40,633 nucleotides of DNA, taken from positions 1 to 40,633 of the forward strand of contig DWWZ01000028.1 in assembly GCA_019119435.1 (NCBI GenBank), read 5' to 3'. The position numbers and the translations under genes were made by a program. Positions 27,954 through 37,787 of the stretch are shown here, piece by piece (the stretch's first letter is position 1; the number at the start of each line of letters is the position of its first letter). Source of the stretch: Candidatus Butyricicoccus avicola. GTDB taxonomy: Bacteria > Bacillota > Clostridia > Oscillospirales > Butyricicoccaceae. The notes beneath the pieces were generated by a model. That model was not told the DNA's origin, did no database searches, and saw nothing but the letters and a program-made list of their open reading frames with translations.

Positions 27954-30640
27954 ACATCCTGCGCATCTATACCCTGGACTACCTGCGGCACAACAAGCGC
28001 ATGGCCTGCGCGATCATGGCGGCCATCCTGCTGACGACCACCATGCTGTCCGCCCTGTGCGGCCTGGTCTACACCACCTGGTCGGACAACGTGCGCCTGA
28101 CGCGCGAGGAGGATGGCAACTGGCATGGCGAGCTGTTCGACACCACCTATGCCCGCGACCTGGACCTCATCGAAAACTACGCCTCGGTCGAGGCCACACT
28201 CATCAAGGGCCCCTGGGAGGTCGCGCAGCTGACACAGTCCACCGAAAAGCGTCCCTATCTGATCCTGCGCGATGCCAACACGGCATACTGGGATTCCATG
28301 CCCGAGGGCAGGCTCATTACCCAGGGATGTGTCCCGCAAAAGCCGGGCGAAATCGCGCTCTCCAAGCAGTACTTTGACGATTTCCCGGACACCCAGATCG
28401 GCGATGTGTGGACGCTGCCGGTCGGCGACCGCATAGCGGGCGGGACCGCCTTGGCCGAGACTGCTGCAAAGGCCGCCGATGAGACCTTCCAGGAGACCGG
28501 CACCAAGACTTACACGATTGTGGGCGAACTGGACGCCGTGACCCCCTCGACCACGCCGGCCTACACCGCGATCGGCTATCTGGACGAGCGCACGCTGCTG
28601 CCGGACGACCAGATCACGGTCTATCTGCGCTTTTCCAACATGCGCGACACCTACAAAGAACTGCCCAAAATCGCGGCGGCGCTCGGCTGGCAGACCGACG
28701 AGTACGGCGACTACAACCTGCGTTACAACGCGACTTATCTCGGCCATTATCTAGTCTTTCCCCCGGATGCATTCTTTGAGATCCGGCTGCAAAACCTGGA
28801 ACTTCCGCTGTCCTTCCTGACCTTGGCAGTCCTTGTGGTGGGCGTGTTCGTGCTCATCATTCACAACACCTTTGCCGTGTCGGCCTCGGCCCGTCTAACA
28901 CAGCTCGGCATTCTGGCAAGCGTGGGCGCAACGCCCCGACAAATCAAAAAATCGGTCCTGTTCGAGGGCCTTATCCTGACCGTCATCCCGCTGCCCATCG
29001 GCCTGTTCCTGGGTTTTGCCCTGGACAAGGGGGTATTCTGGCTTATCAACCACTCCAATCAGTCGCTGCGCGATGCCAACGACGTCATCTTCACCTTTGG
29101 ACTGCCGTCGTGCATCCCGGCTATCATACTGACCCTCGTGACCGTCTATCTATCCGCCCTCATCCCCGCACGGCGGGTCTCCAAGATGGCGCCGATCACA
29201 GCCATCCGGCAGGGGGAGGGCGTGCGGCTCAAAAAGGCAAAAAAGCACCGTCTGCTCGCGCGCTTTTTCGGGCTGGAAGGCGAACTGTCCGCCCGGGCGC
29301 TGGATGCGCGCCGGCGTGCTTACCGGACCGCAACCTTATCGCTCATCTTGTCCTTTGTGACGCTCACCAGCCTGTTTTACATCATGTCCATCCAGACAGC
29401 CGCCGAGTCGGTCTGTCCCGATCCCTATCTGCGCGCACGCCATATCTCGTTTGCCTCTCAAAACGGGGTCCCGCTGACCGCAGCGCAGATGGACGACCTG
29501 CGGCAGACCGATGGCGTCTCTCATATTTTGTTCTGCAGCGATATCTCATTCTCCACCCTTGTCCCCGCCGAGGCACAGGACGCTGGGCTGCAGCAGGCCG
29601 ACGGCTCCTTTGCCGACATTGTCGCCACGCACCAGTTCTACCCCACCGCGCAGGCCGATGTCTCCTTCCGTCTCCTGGTGCAGGTCATCGGCCTGGACGA
29701 CCAGAGCTTCCGTGACTACTGCGCCGCGCAGGACATCGACCCCACGCCCTACTACCAGGACCCCGATCTGGCCATCTTTTATAATCAAACCGAGTCCCGC
29801 ACCCAATCTACCCGGCGTGATCCGGTCTACTATCCTATCCTTGACTTGTCCGCGGGCGACACGCTCACACTCCATGAGCGCGTATACGACGAGGACGACA
29901 CCGACACCTTCCAGCCGTCTCTGACCATCGGCGCATTTGCCGGCACGCTGCCCGCCCTGGGCGAATCCCTGTCGCACTACACGATCGCTGCCATCGTTCC
30001 GATGCAGACCGAGCAGGCACTGGCTGCGCAGAATCACAACCGCTCGGTGCGCGGCCTGTGTACGACCGGCTATGCGCTCGTGGATACCCCTTTGGCAGAC
30101 CCAGGATTTTATCCGGCCATCCATGCGGTGTCTGACCGGATCGAGCAAAAGCTGGACCGGCTGTACGGCGCGGGCGACTATACCATCGTCAATATCGCGG
30201 ACCAGCATGATACGTCGGTCGACGGCCAGCGCGTCATGCAGATCTGCATCTGGTTCGCCGCGGCGCTCATCGCCCTGATCGGCCTGTCCAACATCGCATC
30301 TACCGTATCCGGCAGCCTGCATCAGCGCCGACGTGAGTTTGCCATGCTGCGCTCAGCCGGCCTGTCGCCGCACGGCCTGCGCCGCATGCTGCTGCTCGAA
30401 GCACTGTTCCTCGGCCTGCGGCCGGTCTTGTGGAGCCTGCCCTTCCAGGCTGCGGTCATCGCCGCCTTCCTGTCTATCACCGAGATCACCTTCTGGGAGT
30501 ATCTGCCTTACTTCCCGGTGCTGCCGCTGGCCGCCTTCCTGGCCTGCGTGCTGGCAGCCATTGTGCTGTGCTACTGGCTGGGCGGCCGGCGCCTCATGCG
30601 CGACAATATCCTGGACGCCCTGCGCGACGACACGCTCTAA
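27950..30640 (+). CDS. FtsX-like permease of ABC transporter
   Basis: TM segments with FtsX-type repeats (LGILASVGATPRQIKKSVLFEGL; FAMLRSAGLSPHGLRRMLLLEALFLGL); ATGA overlap with the ATPase gene. Confidence 0.9.
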   Translation: MNILRIYTLDYLRHNKRMACAIMAAILLTTTMLSALCGLVYTTWSDNVRLTREEDGNWHGELFDTTYARDLDLIENYASVEATLIKGPWEVAQLTQSTEKRPYLILRDANTAYWDSMPEGRLITQGCVPQKPGEIALSKQYFDDFPDTQIGDVWTLPVGDRIAGGTALAETAAKAADETFQETGTKTYTIVGELDAVTPSTTPAYTAIGYLDERTLLPDDQITVYLRFSNMRDTYKELPKIAAALGWQTDEYGDYNLRYNATYLGHYLVFPPDAFFEIRLQNLELPLSFLTLAVLVVGVFVLIIHNTFAVSASARLTQLGILASVGATPRQIKKSVLFEGLILTVIPLPIGLFLGFALDKGVFWLINHSNQSLRDANDVIFTFGLPSCIPAIILTLVTVYLSALIPARRVSKMAPITAIRQGEGVRLKKAKKHRLLARFFGLEGELSARALDARRRAYRTATLSLILSFVTLTSLFYIMSIQTAAESVCPDPYLRARHISFASQNGVPLTAAQMDDLRQTDGVSHILFCSDISFSTLVPAEAQDAGLQQADGSFADIVATHQFYPTAQADVSFRLLVQVIGLDDQSFRDYCAAQDIDPTPYYQDPDLAIFYNQTESRTQSTRRDPVYYPILDLSAGDTLTLHERVYDEDDTDTFQPSLTIGAFAGTLPALGESLSHYTIAAIVPMQTEQALAAQNHNRSVRGLCTTGYALVDTPLADPGFYPAIHAVSDRIEQKLDRLYGAGDYTIVNIADQHDTSVDGQRVMQICIWFAAALIALIGLSNIASTVSGSLHQRRREFAMLRSAGLSPHGLRRMLLLEALFLGLRPVLWSLPFQAAVIAAFLSITEITFWEYLPYFPVLPLAAFLACVLAAIVLCYWLGGRRLMRDNILDALRDDTL

Positions 30641-30651
30641 GTACATCTCTC

Positions 30652-30680
30652 TTGCATTTTGTCCCGATACATGGCATAAT
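30652..30680 (+). promoter_or_regulatory. Sigma-70-like promoter
   Basis: TTGCAT - 17 bp - CATAAT. Confidence 0.5.
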
Positions 30681-30715
30681 AGTGCCCTAATATCTGATTT
30701 CAGGAGGGATATAAC

Positions 30716-31360
30716 ATGGATCTTGACATGCAAAGCTGGATGGCGGCGCTGACCGCGGCTTTGCGCCAGGCCTTTGGCGCAAGGCTAGTCTGCGTGGGCC
30801 TGCAGGGCAGCCGCGCGCGCGGCGAAGCTGGGCCGCAGAGCGACATCGACGCGGTCGTGCTCCTTGACCATCTGGCCATGGCCGACCTTGACACCTACCG
30901 TGCCATTTTGGACGCCCTGCCCGCCCGCAGCCTTGCCTGCGGCTTTGTCTCGGGTGTGGATATCCTGTGCGCCTGGGACAAGGCAGAACTGTTCCAGTTC
31001 TGCCAGGATACCGACGTCGTGTACGGCAGCCTGGAAGCGGCCCTGGCCGTGATCCCGCCGGATGCCGCCCGGCAGGCCGTCCACCGCGGCGCATGTGCGA
31101 TCTACCACGCCTGCTGCCATAACTATCTCCATGCGCAGGCTGCGCTCGACGGCCTAACCAAGTCGCTGTGGTTTACGCTGCAGGCCAAGTATTTCTGCGA
31201 TACCGGCCGCTATATCCGCCGCCACCGCGATCTGCTCCCCGTCCTGCCGCCTGCAGAACAGGCGCTCCTGACCGCGCAGCCGGGATGTCTGCGCGAACAT
31301 ACGGCACGGCTCTTAGATTGGGCCGCCGCCTGTATCCAGGCATATGCCACGCCTCACTGA
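30716..31360 (+). CDS. Nucleotidyltransferase-domain protein with helical C-terminus
   Basis: GLQGSRARGEAGPQSDIDAVVLLD (GSxxRG...SDxD NTase motif). Confidence 0.8.
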   Translation: MDLDMQSWMAALTAALRQAFGARLVCVGLQGSRARGEAGPQSDIDAVVLLDHLAMADLDTYRAILDALPARSLACGFVSGVDILCAWDKAELFQFCQDTDVVYGSLEAALAVIPPDAARQAVHRGACAIYHACCHNYLHAQAALDGLTKSLWFTLQAKYFCDTGRYIRRHRDLLPVLPPAEQALLTAQPGCLREHTARLLDWAAACIQAYATPH

Positions 31361-31365
31361 AGCAT

Positions 31366-31397
31366 AAAAAAAAGCGCCCCAAACGGGGCGTTTTTTT
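31366..31397. terminator. Bidirectional intrinsic terminator
   Basis: AAAAAAAAG-CGCCCC-AAAC-GGGGCG-TTTTTTT. Confidence 0.85.
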
Positions 31398-31437
31398 GCA
31401 CGGTGATCCGCCAGCTGCCGGGCGGCCCGTTCTGTTG

Positions 31438-31812
31438 TCATGAATCGGTGTGTTCCCGAGGGCAGGTGATCTCTACCAGAGCCTCGATCATACGGTGCAG
31501 CAGGTTGGCTTCCCGGGTATCCGCAGCCTTATAGTAGACTTCCTTGCCGTCACGGCGGCTGACGATCAGCCCGCTCGCCTTGAGCTGCCGGAGATGGTGC
31601 GAGACCGCCGGGCTGCTCATCTCAACCAGCGCCGACAGATTCATCACGCACTCTTCGCAGTGGCACAAGATCCAGAAAATGCGGATGCGGCTGCTGTCCC
31701 CAAGCTGCTTGAAGATATCGGCCACTGCCTGGAATTCTCCTAGGGCTGGCATATGGTCAAACAGGATGGCGTCATCCTGTCCATGGTTGTGCGGCAATTG
31801 TATCTGCGACAT
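31438..31812 (-). CDS. ArsR/SmtB family metalloregulator
   Basis: LCHCEECVMNLSALVEMSSPAVSHHLRQLKASGLIVSRRDGKEVYY HTH; Cys/His-rich; divergent from metal-efflux genes. Confidence 0.9.
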   Translation of the reverse strand: MSQIQLPHNHGQDDAILFDHMPALGEFQAVADIFKQLGDSSRIRIFWILCHCEECVMNLSALVEMSSPAVSHHLRQLKASGLIVSRRDGKEVYYKAADTREANLLHRMIEALVEITCPREHTDS

Positions 31813-31945
31813 AGAATGCCCCCTTTTCTTGCTGTATTCCTATTTTAGCACAGATCACCGCCAAGCGGAACCGAAAATTTACCAAAGCGGTCGATTTTAC
31901 CCCGCAAAAATTTTTCCGAAATGCCGTAAAAAAAGTCCCGCCCCC

Positions 31946-31974
31946 TGTTGACTTTGCCAGGCGCTGCGCGTATA
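31946..31974 (+). promoter_or_regulatory. Promoter of metal-efflux operon
   Basis: TTGACT - 17 bp - TATAAT. Confidence 0.7.
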
Positions 31975-31987
31975 ATGAAAGCATCCT

Positions 31988-32015
31988 AAATGATTAAATA
32001 AATGTTTAATTGTTT
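31988..32015. promoter_or_regulatory. Putative ArsR/SmtB operator
   Basis: AAATGATTAAA-TAAATG-TTTAATTGTTT, 9/11 matching arms, just downstream of the -10. Confidence 0.65.
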
Positions 32016-32044
32016 AAATGTTTTTTCTGAGAGGAGCACGCATC

Positions 32045-32263
32045 ATGAAAAAGACCTACAAGATCGATGTGGACTGTGCCAACTGTGCAAACAAGATGGA
32101 AGACGCCGCCAAGAACACCCCTGGTGTCAAAAGCGCGACCGTCAACTTTATGACCCTGAAAATGATCGTTGAGTTTGAGGATGGTCAGGACCCCAAGGCC
32201 GTGATGCAGGCAGTCCTCAAAAACTGCAAAAAAGTCGAAGACGACTGCGAGATCTTTCTCTGA
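32045..32263 (+). CDS. Stand-alone heavy-metal-associated (HMA) domain protein
   Basis: MKKTYKIDVDCANCANKMEDAAKNTPGVKSATVNF (CxxC HMA). Confidence 0.92.
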   Translation: MKKTYKIDVDCANCANKMEDAAKNTPGVKSATVNFMTLKMIVEFEDGQDPKAVMQAVLKNCKKVEDDCEIFL

Positions 32264-32281
32264 TCCCAGACCACAGCAGGC

Positions 32282-32310
32282 AAAGCACCCTCCACAAGGG
32301 CGGGTGCTTT
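32282..32310 (+). terminator. Hairpin (partial terminator/processing site) between HMA gene and P-type ATPase gene
   Basis: AAAGCACCC-N11-GGGTGCTTT. Confidence 0.5.
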
Positions 32311-32371
32311 CTCAAAGGATAATATATGAGCATTTATTCATATATCGTCCGCACCGCAAGGAGGATAGGAC

Positions 32372-34255
32372 ATGAACAAGAAGCAAAAAAAGATGCTCAC
32401 GCGGATCGTTGTGGCCGCTGTTCTGCTGGTGGCGCTGCATTTTGTCCCGGCGTCCGGCATTGTACGGTTCGTGCTGTATATGATCCCGTATCTGATCATC
32501 GGCTATGATATCCTCATCAAGGCCGGCAAGGGCGTCAGGAACCGGCAGGCCTTTGACGAGAACTTCCTAATGGCGGTTGCGACCGTGGGCGCCATCGCCC
32601 TCGGGCTGACCGGCAGCGGGGATTACACCGAAGCCATCGGCGTTATGCTATTTTACCAGATCGGCGAATGGTTCCAGAGCTATGCCGTCGGCAAAAGCCG
32701 CCGCAACATCAGCGAGCTCATGGATATCCGGCCCGATTACGCCAACATCGAGCAGGACGGTACGCTCACGCAGGTGGATCCTGATGAAGTCGAGGTTGGC
32801 ACGGTCATCGTGGTGCAGCCCGGCGAAAAGGTCCCGATCGATGGCGTGATCGTCTCGGGCGCCTCCAGCCTGAACACCAGCGCACTGACCGGCGAAAGCC
32901 TGCCGCGCGACGCCGCCCCGGGCGACGAGATCATCAGCGGCTGCATCAACCTGACCGGCGTGCTCAAGATCCGCACGACCAAGGAGTTCGGCGAGTCCAC
33001 AGTCTCCAAGATCCTGGACCTTGTGGAAAACGCCAGCTCGCGCAAGTCGCGCTCTGAGGCCTTTATCTCCAAGTTTGCCAAAATCTACACGCCTGCGGTA
33101 TGCTACAGCGCCTTGGCTCTGGCTGTCCTGCCGCCGCTCGTGCGCATGCTGGGCCTGGGGCTTGCAGCCGAATGGGGCGTCTGGATCTACCGCGCGCTCA
33201 CGTTCCTTGTCATCTCCTGCCCCTGCGCCCTGGTCATCAGCATCCCGCTCTCCTTCTTTGCCGGGATCGGCGGCGCAAGCAATGCAGGCGTGCTGGTCAA
33301 GGGCTCAAACTACCTGGAGATCCTTTCGCAGGCCAAGTATGTGGTCTTTGACAAGACCGGCACCCTGACCCAGGGCGTCTTTGAGGTCAGCGGCATCCAT
33401 CACAATGCGCTCGAGGACGAAAAGCTGCTCGAGTATGCCGCCTTGGCCGAAAGCGCCTCCTCCCATCCTATCAGCAAGAGCTTGCAGCGGGCCTACGGCA
33501 AGGAGCTCGACCGCTCCCGCGTGACCGATATCCAAGAGATCAGCGGCAATGGCGTGATCGCCACGGTGGACGGCATCCAGGTCGCGGCAGGCAACGACAA
33601 GCTCATGAAGCGCCTCAACATCGACTGCATCCCCTGCCACCATGTCGGCACGATCATCCACATGGCAATTGACGGCAAGTATGCCGGCCATATCCTGATC
33701 TCCGACGTCGTCAAGCCCCATGCCAAGCAGGCCATTGCCGCGCTCAAACAGGCTGGCATCCAAAAGACGGTCATGCTGACCGGCGATATCGACCGCGTTG
33801 CCGAGCAGGTCGCGGGCGAGCTCGGCATCGATACGGTCTACAGCGAGCTGCTGCCCGCCGATAAAGTGGAAAAAGTCGAAGCTCTGCTGCGGGAAAAGCC
33901 CGAAAAGGCCAAGCTGGCCTTTGTCGGGGATGGCATAAACGACGCGCCTGTTCTGTCCCGCGCCGATATTGGCATCGCGATGGGCGCAATGGGTTCGGAC
34001 GCCGCCATCGAAGCCGCCGACATCGTGCTCATGGACGACGACCCGCTCAAGATCGCCAAGGCCATCAAGATCTCCCGCAAATGCCTGCGCATTGTCTACG
34101 AAAACATCATTTTCGCCATCGGCATTAAGCTAATCTGCCTGATTCTCGGCGCCCTGGGGATCGCCAACATGTGGCTGGCTATCTTTGCCGATGTTGGCGT
34201 TATGATCCTGGCCGTACTCAACGCTATCCGCGCGCTGTTCGTCAAAAACCTGTGA
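32372..34255 (+). CDS. Heavy-metal translocating P1B-type ATPase (Zn/Cd/Pb-type likely)
   Basis: SCPCALVISIPLSFF, FDKTGTLTQG, VMLTGDI, FVGDGINDAPVLSRADIGIAMG; lacks N-terminal HMA. Confidence 0.94.
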   Translation: MNKKQKKMLTRIVVAAVLLVALHFVPASGIVRFVLYMIPYLIIGYDILIKAGKGVRNRQAFDENFLMAVATVGAIALGLTGSGDYTEAIGVMLFYQIGEWFQSYAVGKSRRNISELMDIRPDYANIEQDGTLTQVDPDEVEVGTVIVVQPGEKVPIDGVIVSGASSLNTSALTGESLPRDAAPGDEIISGCINLTGVLKIRTTKEFGESTVSKILDLVENASSRKSRSEAFISKFAKIYTPAVCYSALALAVLPPLVRMLGLGLAAEWGVWIYRALTFLVISCPCALVISIPLSFFAGIGGASNAGVLVKGSNYLEILSQAKYVVFDKTGTLTQGVFEVSGIHHNALEDEKLLEYAALAESASSHPISKSLQRAYGKELDRSRVTDIQEISGNGVIATVDGIQVAAGNDKLMKRLNIDCIPCHHVGTIIHMAIDGKYAGHILISDVVKPHAKQAIAALKQAGIQKTVMLTGDIDRVAEQVAGELGIDTVYSELLPADKVEKVEALLREKPEKAKLAFVGDGINDAPVLSRADIGIAMGAMGSDAAIEAADIVLMDDDPLKIAKAIKISRKCLRIVYENIIFAIGIKLICLILGALGIANMWLAIFADVGVMILAVLNAIRALFVKNL

Positions 34256-34264
34256 CCATCGCGC

Positions 34265-34304
34265 AAAAAAGAGAGCGTACCCTGCGGGGTACGCTTTCTT
34301 TCTG
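34265..34304. terminator. Intrinsic terminator after P-type ATPase
   Basis: AAAAAAGAGAGCGTACCC-TGCG-GGGTACGCTTTCTTT. Confidence 0.8.
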
Positions 34305-34312
34305 TTTTCCGT

Positions 34313-34909
34313 TCACGCCCCGTCCTGCCCCTCTCGCAGCGCGCGGCGCAGCCGGCTGAGCGTTACCGGCGTAATCCCCAGGAAAGAGGCGACATATTTA
34401 TTGCTGATCTGCTCGATCAGGCCAGGATATGCCCGCAGGAACCACTGATAGCGCTCCATCGCATTGTGCTGGCAGAGCATGTTCTTGATCTCCCAATGCA
34501 CCTGAGAGGACTGCTGCAAGAGACGGTTGTACAGGCTCATCGCCTCCATATTCTGCCCGACCAGGCGCATAGCTTCCTCGGTCGGGATGCACAGCACGCG
34601 GCAGTCGGTCAGCGCCTCGATGCTGATCGGCGAGGGCGTGTCCAGCGTAAAGCTGGACATGGCCGGCGTGCCGCACTGCACAACAAAACAGTCGGTGATT
34701 TCCCTGCCGTTCATGTCGAGGTAATAGCCGCGCAGGACACCCTCCAGCACAAAGACAACTTCCTGCTGCCGGGCACCGGTCTCGACAAGCACTTCCCGGC
34801 GTTTTAGGGCGCGCACTTCGGTGAGTGCGGTGAGTGTCTTGAGCAGCCCCTCGTCGGTCAGGCCAAGTACGTCCGTGTAAAACTTTTCGACCTGCACCTC
34901 AAGTTCCAA
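34313..34909 (-). CDS. Crp/Fnr family transcriptional regulator
   Basis: Cyclic-nucleotide-binding fold then HTH YVASFLGITPVTLSRLRRAL. Confidence 0.85.
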   Translation of the reverse strand: MELEVQVEKFYTDVLGLTDEGLLKTLTALTEVRALKRREVLVETGARQQEVVFVLEGVLRGYYLDMNGREITDCFVVQCGTPAMSSFTLDTPSPISIEALTDCRVLCIPTEEAMRLVGQNMEAMSLYNRLLQQSSQVHWEIKNMLCQHNAMERYQWFLRAYPGLIEQISNKYVASFLGITPVTLSRLRRALREGQDGA

Positions 34910-35076
34910 ATTTCAATGCCCCTTTCGCGGGCGGTCCCGCATCCTACACGCAGGATCATCCCTCAATTGCATATCATATTTATTATACCATGGGGTATCC
35001 GGACGCTTCATTATCTTATGTTAATTTTTCCTATTTATTTCATAATTTCCTCTGTTTTATAGGATATTGTGGGCAC

Positions 35077-35114
35077 AACAAAAGGCGCCCGGCCATCATG
35101 GCCGGACGCCTTTT
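35077..35114. terminator. Bidirectional terminator-like hairpin
   Basis: AAAAGGCGcCCGGCCAT/ATGGCCGGaCGCCTTTT. Confidence 0.7.
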
Positions 35115-35271
35115 GCCGTGGATTCCGTGAAACCCAGCCGGGCGGCATGCCTGCGGACGTCATTTTTCCGCATCCAAATATCCCATTGCATGAACCTTGA
35201 CGTGCTTTTCGGCAAAAGCAAGGCCCGCCGCCCCGGCAAAAATAAGAGAAGAAAAGAGAAGATCGGTCAAT

Positions 35272-35949
35272 TTATGGGGTGATGAGCTGATACTTTCCCG
35301 TGCGCAGCAGGTCGGCGAACGCGAAGCCATCTTCCGGCAGGGTCTCACTCAGGATGCCGCCTTTGGCCTCGTCCCCGGGCCGGTGACAGTCCGACCCCGA
35401 AGTCATGATCAGCCCATGCTCCTCGGCATACGCCCGCGCCAGGTCGTTGCGGCTGTCATGCCGGGGATTGAGGTTGAGCACTTCCACGCCGTCCAGCCAG
35501 GCAGCCGGTGCCGGCGTACATTTTTTGCGGAATGGATGCGCCTGGATTAGCAACGCACCGTCCGCCCGGTAGGCGGGGACAAACTGCTCCAGTCCACCGC
35601 GCATCAGCCGGTCCGGGTCAGCCAGCAGGTCATGATGGAAGCCGTAAATCAGATAGTCATTTTCCGACTCATCAAAGCGCAGCTCGGCGCCCTCGTAGAT
35701 TCGGATGCCATATTTCTCGGCCTCTCGGTGCAGCCGGCGGTATCCGAGCAGGAATGCCTCGGTCTTGCTGCCCGGGGTGGTCAGATCAATATCGGCATAA
35801 TCAAAGCACGCCCGATTGTAGTGATCGGTCACGCAGATCGCCGCATACCCGGCCGCCGCATAGGCTTTCAGGATCGCCTGTGCACCCAGCCAGCCGCAAT
35901 GGCTGATATATGTCGTATGTAGATGGGTTTCAATCTTGTACAAGAACAT
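35272..35949 (-). CDS. PHP-domain metal-dependent phosphoesterase-like protein
   Basis: KIETHLHTTYISHC, VTDHYN, QAHPFR, SGSDCHRPGD metal-ligand motifs. Confidence 0.87.
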   Translation of the reverse strand: MFLYKIETHLHTTYISHCGWLGAQAILKAYAAAGYAAICVTDHYNRACFDYADIDLTTPGSKTEAFLLGYRRLHREAEKYGIRIYEGAELRFDESENDYLIYGFHHDLLADPDRLMRGGLEQFVPAYRADGALLIQAHPFRKKCTPAPAAWLDGVEVLNLNPRHDSRNDLARAYAEEHGLIMTSGSDCHRPGDEAKGGILSETLPEDGFAFADLLRTGKYQLITP

Positions 35950-35975
35950 TTGCCTCCTTGCCGCCGAGCAATTTT

Positions 35976-36731
35976 TTACAGGGCATCCTCACGGGCAGAG
36001 AGTACGTCGAGCAGATCTGGGATGCGCGTGATGACGGCGTCCGGCTGCCACATGGGGTCGGTCGCCGCGTCCTTCTGGTCGGTCAGCGCCGAGCGAATCT
36101 GCACTGCCATGCCAAAGCCTGCCTGCTTGGCCCCGCGGATATCCCGCGAGCGTGTATCGCCCACATAGATGCAATTCTCTGGCTTTGCCTGCAGCTGCCG
36201 CAGCGAGATTTCAAAGATGCCATGGTGCGGTTTGCGATAGCCGGTCACGCTGGACAGGGTCACGTCCTGGAAATAGTCCCGGATGCCGTAGTGCTCCAGC
36301 ACGTTAAAGACCGAATAAAGCGAAGCCGTATTGGAGATGACACCCAGTTTGTAGCCGCGCTGCCGCAGCGCTTCCAGGGTTTGCTGCACGCCCGGCCGCA
36401 GCTCTCGGTGATAATAGGTGACCTCCCAAAAATCCGCCAGCTCCTCAGCGATGGCGCCCACTTTGCCCGGATGCAGCCCCAGGTTTTCAAGATAATACAT
36501 CGGCCAGATTTCCTCGGGCTTTTTTTCCAGGGATGCGGCCTCGCTCCACGCCTTATAGCGGCTGACGCCCTGCATGACGCTGTCCCAGAACGATTCCTGC
36601 CCGCACGATACGGAAATCCCATGCCGGGACAACAGCGAAAGCAGCCCTTGGGCGGTCTGCTTTGCAGTCTCATCGCTGTACCAGATGTCCTCCAGTGTGC
36701 CGCCCATATCAAATTGTATCGTATCGAGCAT
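35976..36731 (-). CDS. HAD-superfamily hydrolase with atypical DMGGT motif
   Basis: IQFDMGGTLED motif I, GVISNTAS motif II, GYRKPHHGIFE motif III, CIYVGDTRSRDIRGAKQAGF motif IV. Confidence 0.87.
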   Translation of the reverse strand: MLDTIQFDMGGTLEDIWYSDETAKQTAQGLLSLLSRHGISVSCGQESFWDSVMQGVSRYKAWSEAASLEKKPEEIWPMYYLENLGLHPGKVGAIAEELADFWEVTYYHRELRPGVQQTLEALRQRGYKLGVISNTASLYSVFNVLEHYGIRDYFQDVTLSSVTGYRKPHHGIFEISLRQLQAKPENCIYVGDTRSRDIRGAKQAGFGMAVQIRSALTDQKDAATDPMWQPDAVITRIPDLLDVLSAREDAL

Positions 36732-36749
36732 AAAATCCCTCCTTATTTC

Positions 36750-37775
36750 TTAAAACACCAGCCGCGCCCACACCACATTGTGGTCGCTTAGCTCCTGACC
36801 CTGGAAGTCGGCCAGCGCGCTGCCCGCACGGGCAAACGTGCAGTCCGCCCGGCGCGTGGACACCACCCGGCTCTCTTCCAGCCGCAGGCCGCGCTGCAAA
36901 ATCCAGTCCAGCTGCAGTTCCAGCGTTCGCCCACCCGGTAAGGGCTTGCGCCGGGTCATCGGCCCTGCATCCTGCCAGCGGTACCCCGCCGCAGCGGCCG
37001 CCTCAAACAGGGGTTCATACACGGCCATGCCGTCCAGATGCGCCCGGTAAAACACCGGATCATCGGCCATTTTGCCAATGATATCCCGATCCCGGCCGTC
37101 AAATGTATTGGTATTGAGGTCGCCGCCGATGATAACGGGCAGGCCGGCAAAAACACGCTCAGCCTCATCCAGTACCGCCTGCATCTGGCGGCGTCTGCCA
37201 ATGCCATCCGTACGGTTTTCCAGGTGTACCGACACCGCGCCGAGTGCCCTGCCGCCCACATCCAGGCGGGCGAACACTGCACATCGGCCGCCGATACGCT
37301 TTTGCCGGTCAAAATACCAGTTGTATGCCTCGGGCAGGCGCAAAACCTCGGCCCACGTGATGGGCCAGCGGGACAGAAGCGCATTTCCATGGTACCCTTT
37401 TTCATCCGGCCCGGTATTGAGTTCGATAAACTCCAGACCGAATACTGCATACATGCCCAGCGCCTCGGCCAGCAGGCGGGTATTGTCCCGCAGGCCGGAC
37501 CTTGCGCAGCCGTCATCTAACTCGTTGGCAAAAATAAGGTCCGCCGGCTGCAGGGCCGGGCAATCTTTCAAAAAATCGATGCTTTCATATAGCTGTACGC
37601 CGCGTTCTATGTTGAACACAGCAGCGCACAACTGGTCTGCCGGCGGCGGTGCCGCCCGGCCTGCGATGCACTTGGCTTGTGAAAACTGGGGCAGATCATC
37701 CATGACCTGCGCCTGGCTCTCGCACTCCAGCCGCCTGCCCAGCGCATTCCTTAACACCCAATCTATTTTCTCCAT
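36750..37775 (-). CDS. Endonuclease/exonuclease/phosphatase family protein
   Basis: AVFNIERG, ANELDDG, VIIGGDLNTNTFDG, QELSDHNVVWARL. Confidence 0.85.
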   Translation of the reverse strand: MEKIDWVLRNALGRRLECESQAQVMDDLPQFSQAKCIAGRAAPPPADQLCAAVFNIERGVQLYESIDFLKDCPALQPADLIFANELDDGCARSGLRDNTRLLAEALGMYAVFGLEFIELNTGPDEKGYHGNALLSRWPITWAEVLRLPEAYNWYFDRQKRIGGRCAVFARLDVGGRALGAVSVHLENRTDGIGRRRQMQAVLDEAERVFAGLPVIIGGDLNTNTFDGRDRDIIGKMADDPVFYRAHLDGMAVYEPLFEAAAAAGYRWQDAGPMTRRKPLPGGRTLELQLDWILQRGLRLEESRVVSTRRADCTFARAGSALADFQGQELSDHNVVWARLVF

Positions 37776-37787
37776 GTTCTCCGCCTT

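Noticed and set aside
34313-34909. Crp/Fnr regulator as LarR controlling the lar operon
   Set aside because: It sits about 16 kb away beside metal-efflux genes, and the lar promoter has MerR-type rather than clear Crp/Fnr dyad features; no support from sequence.
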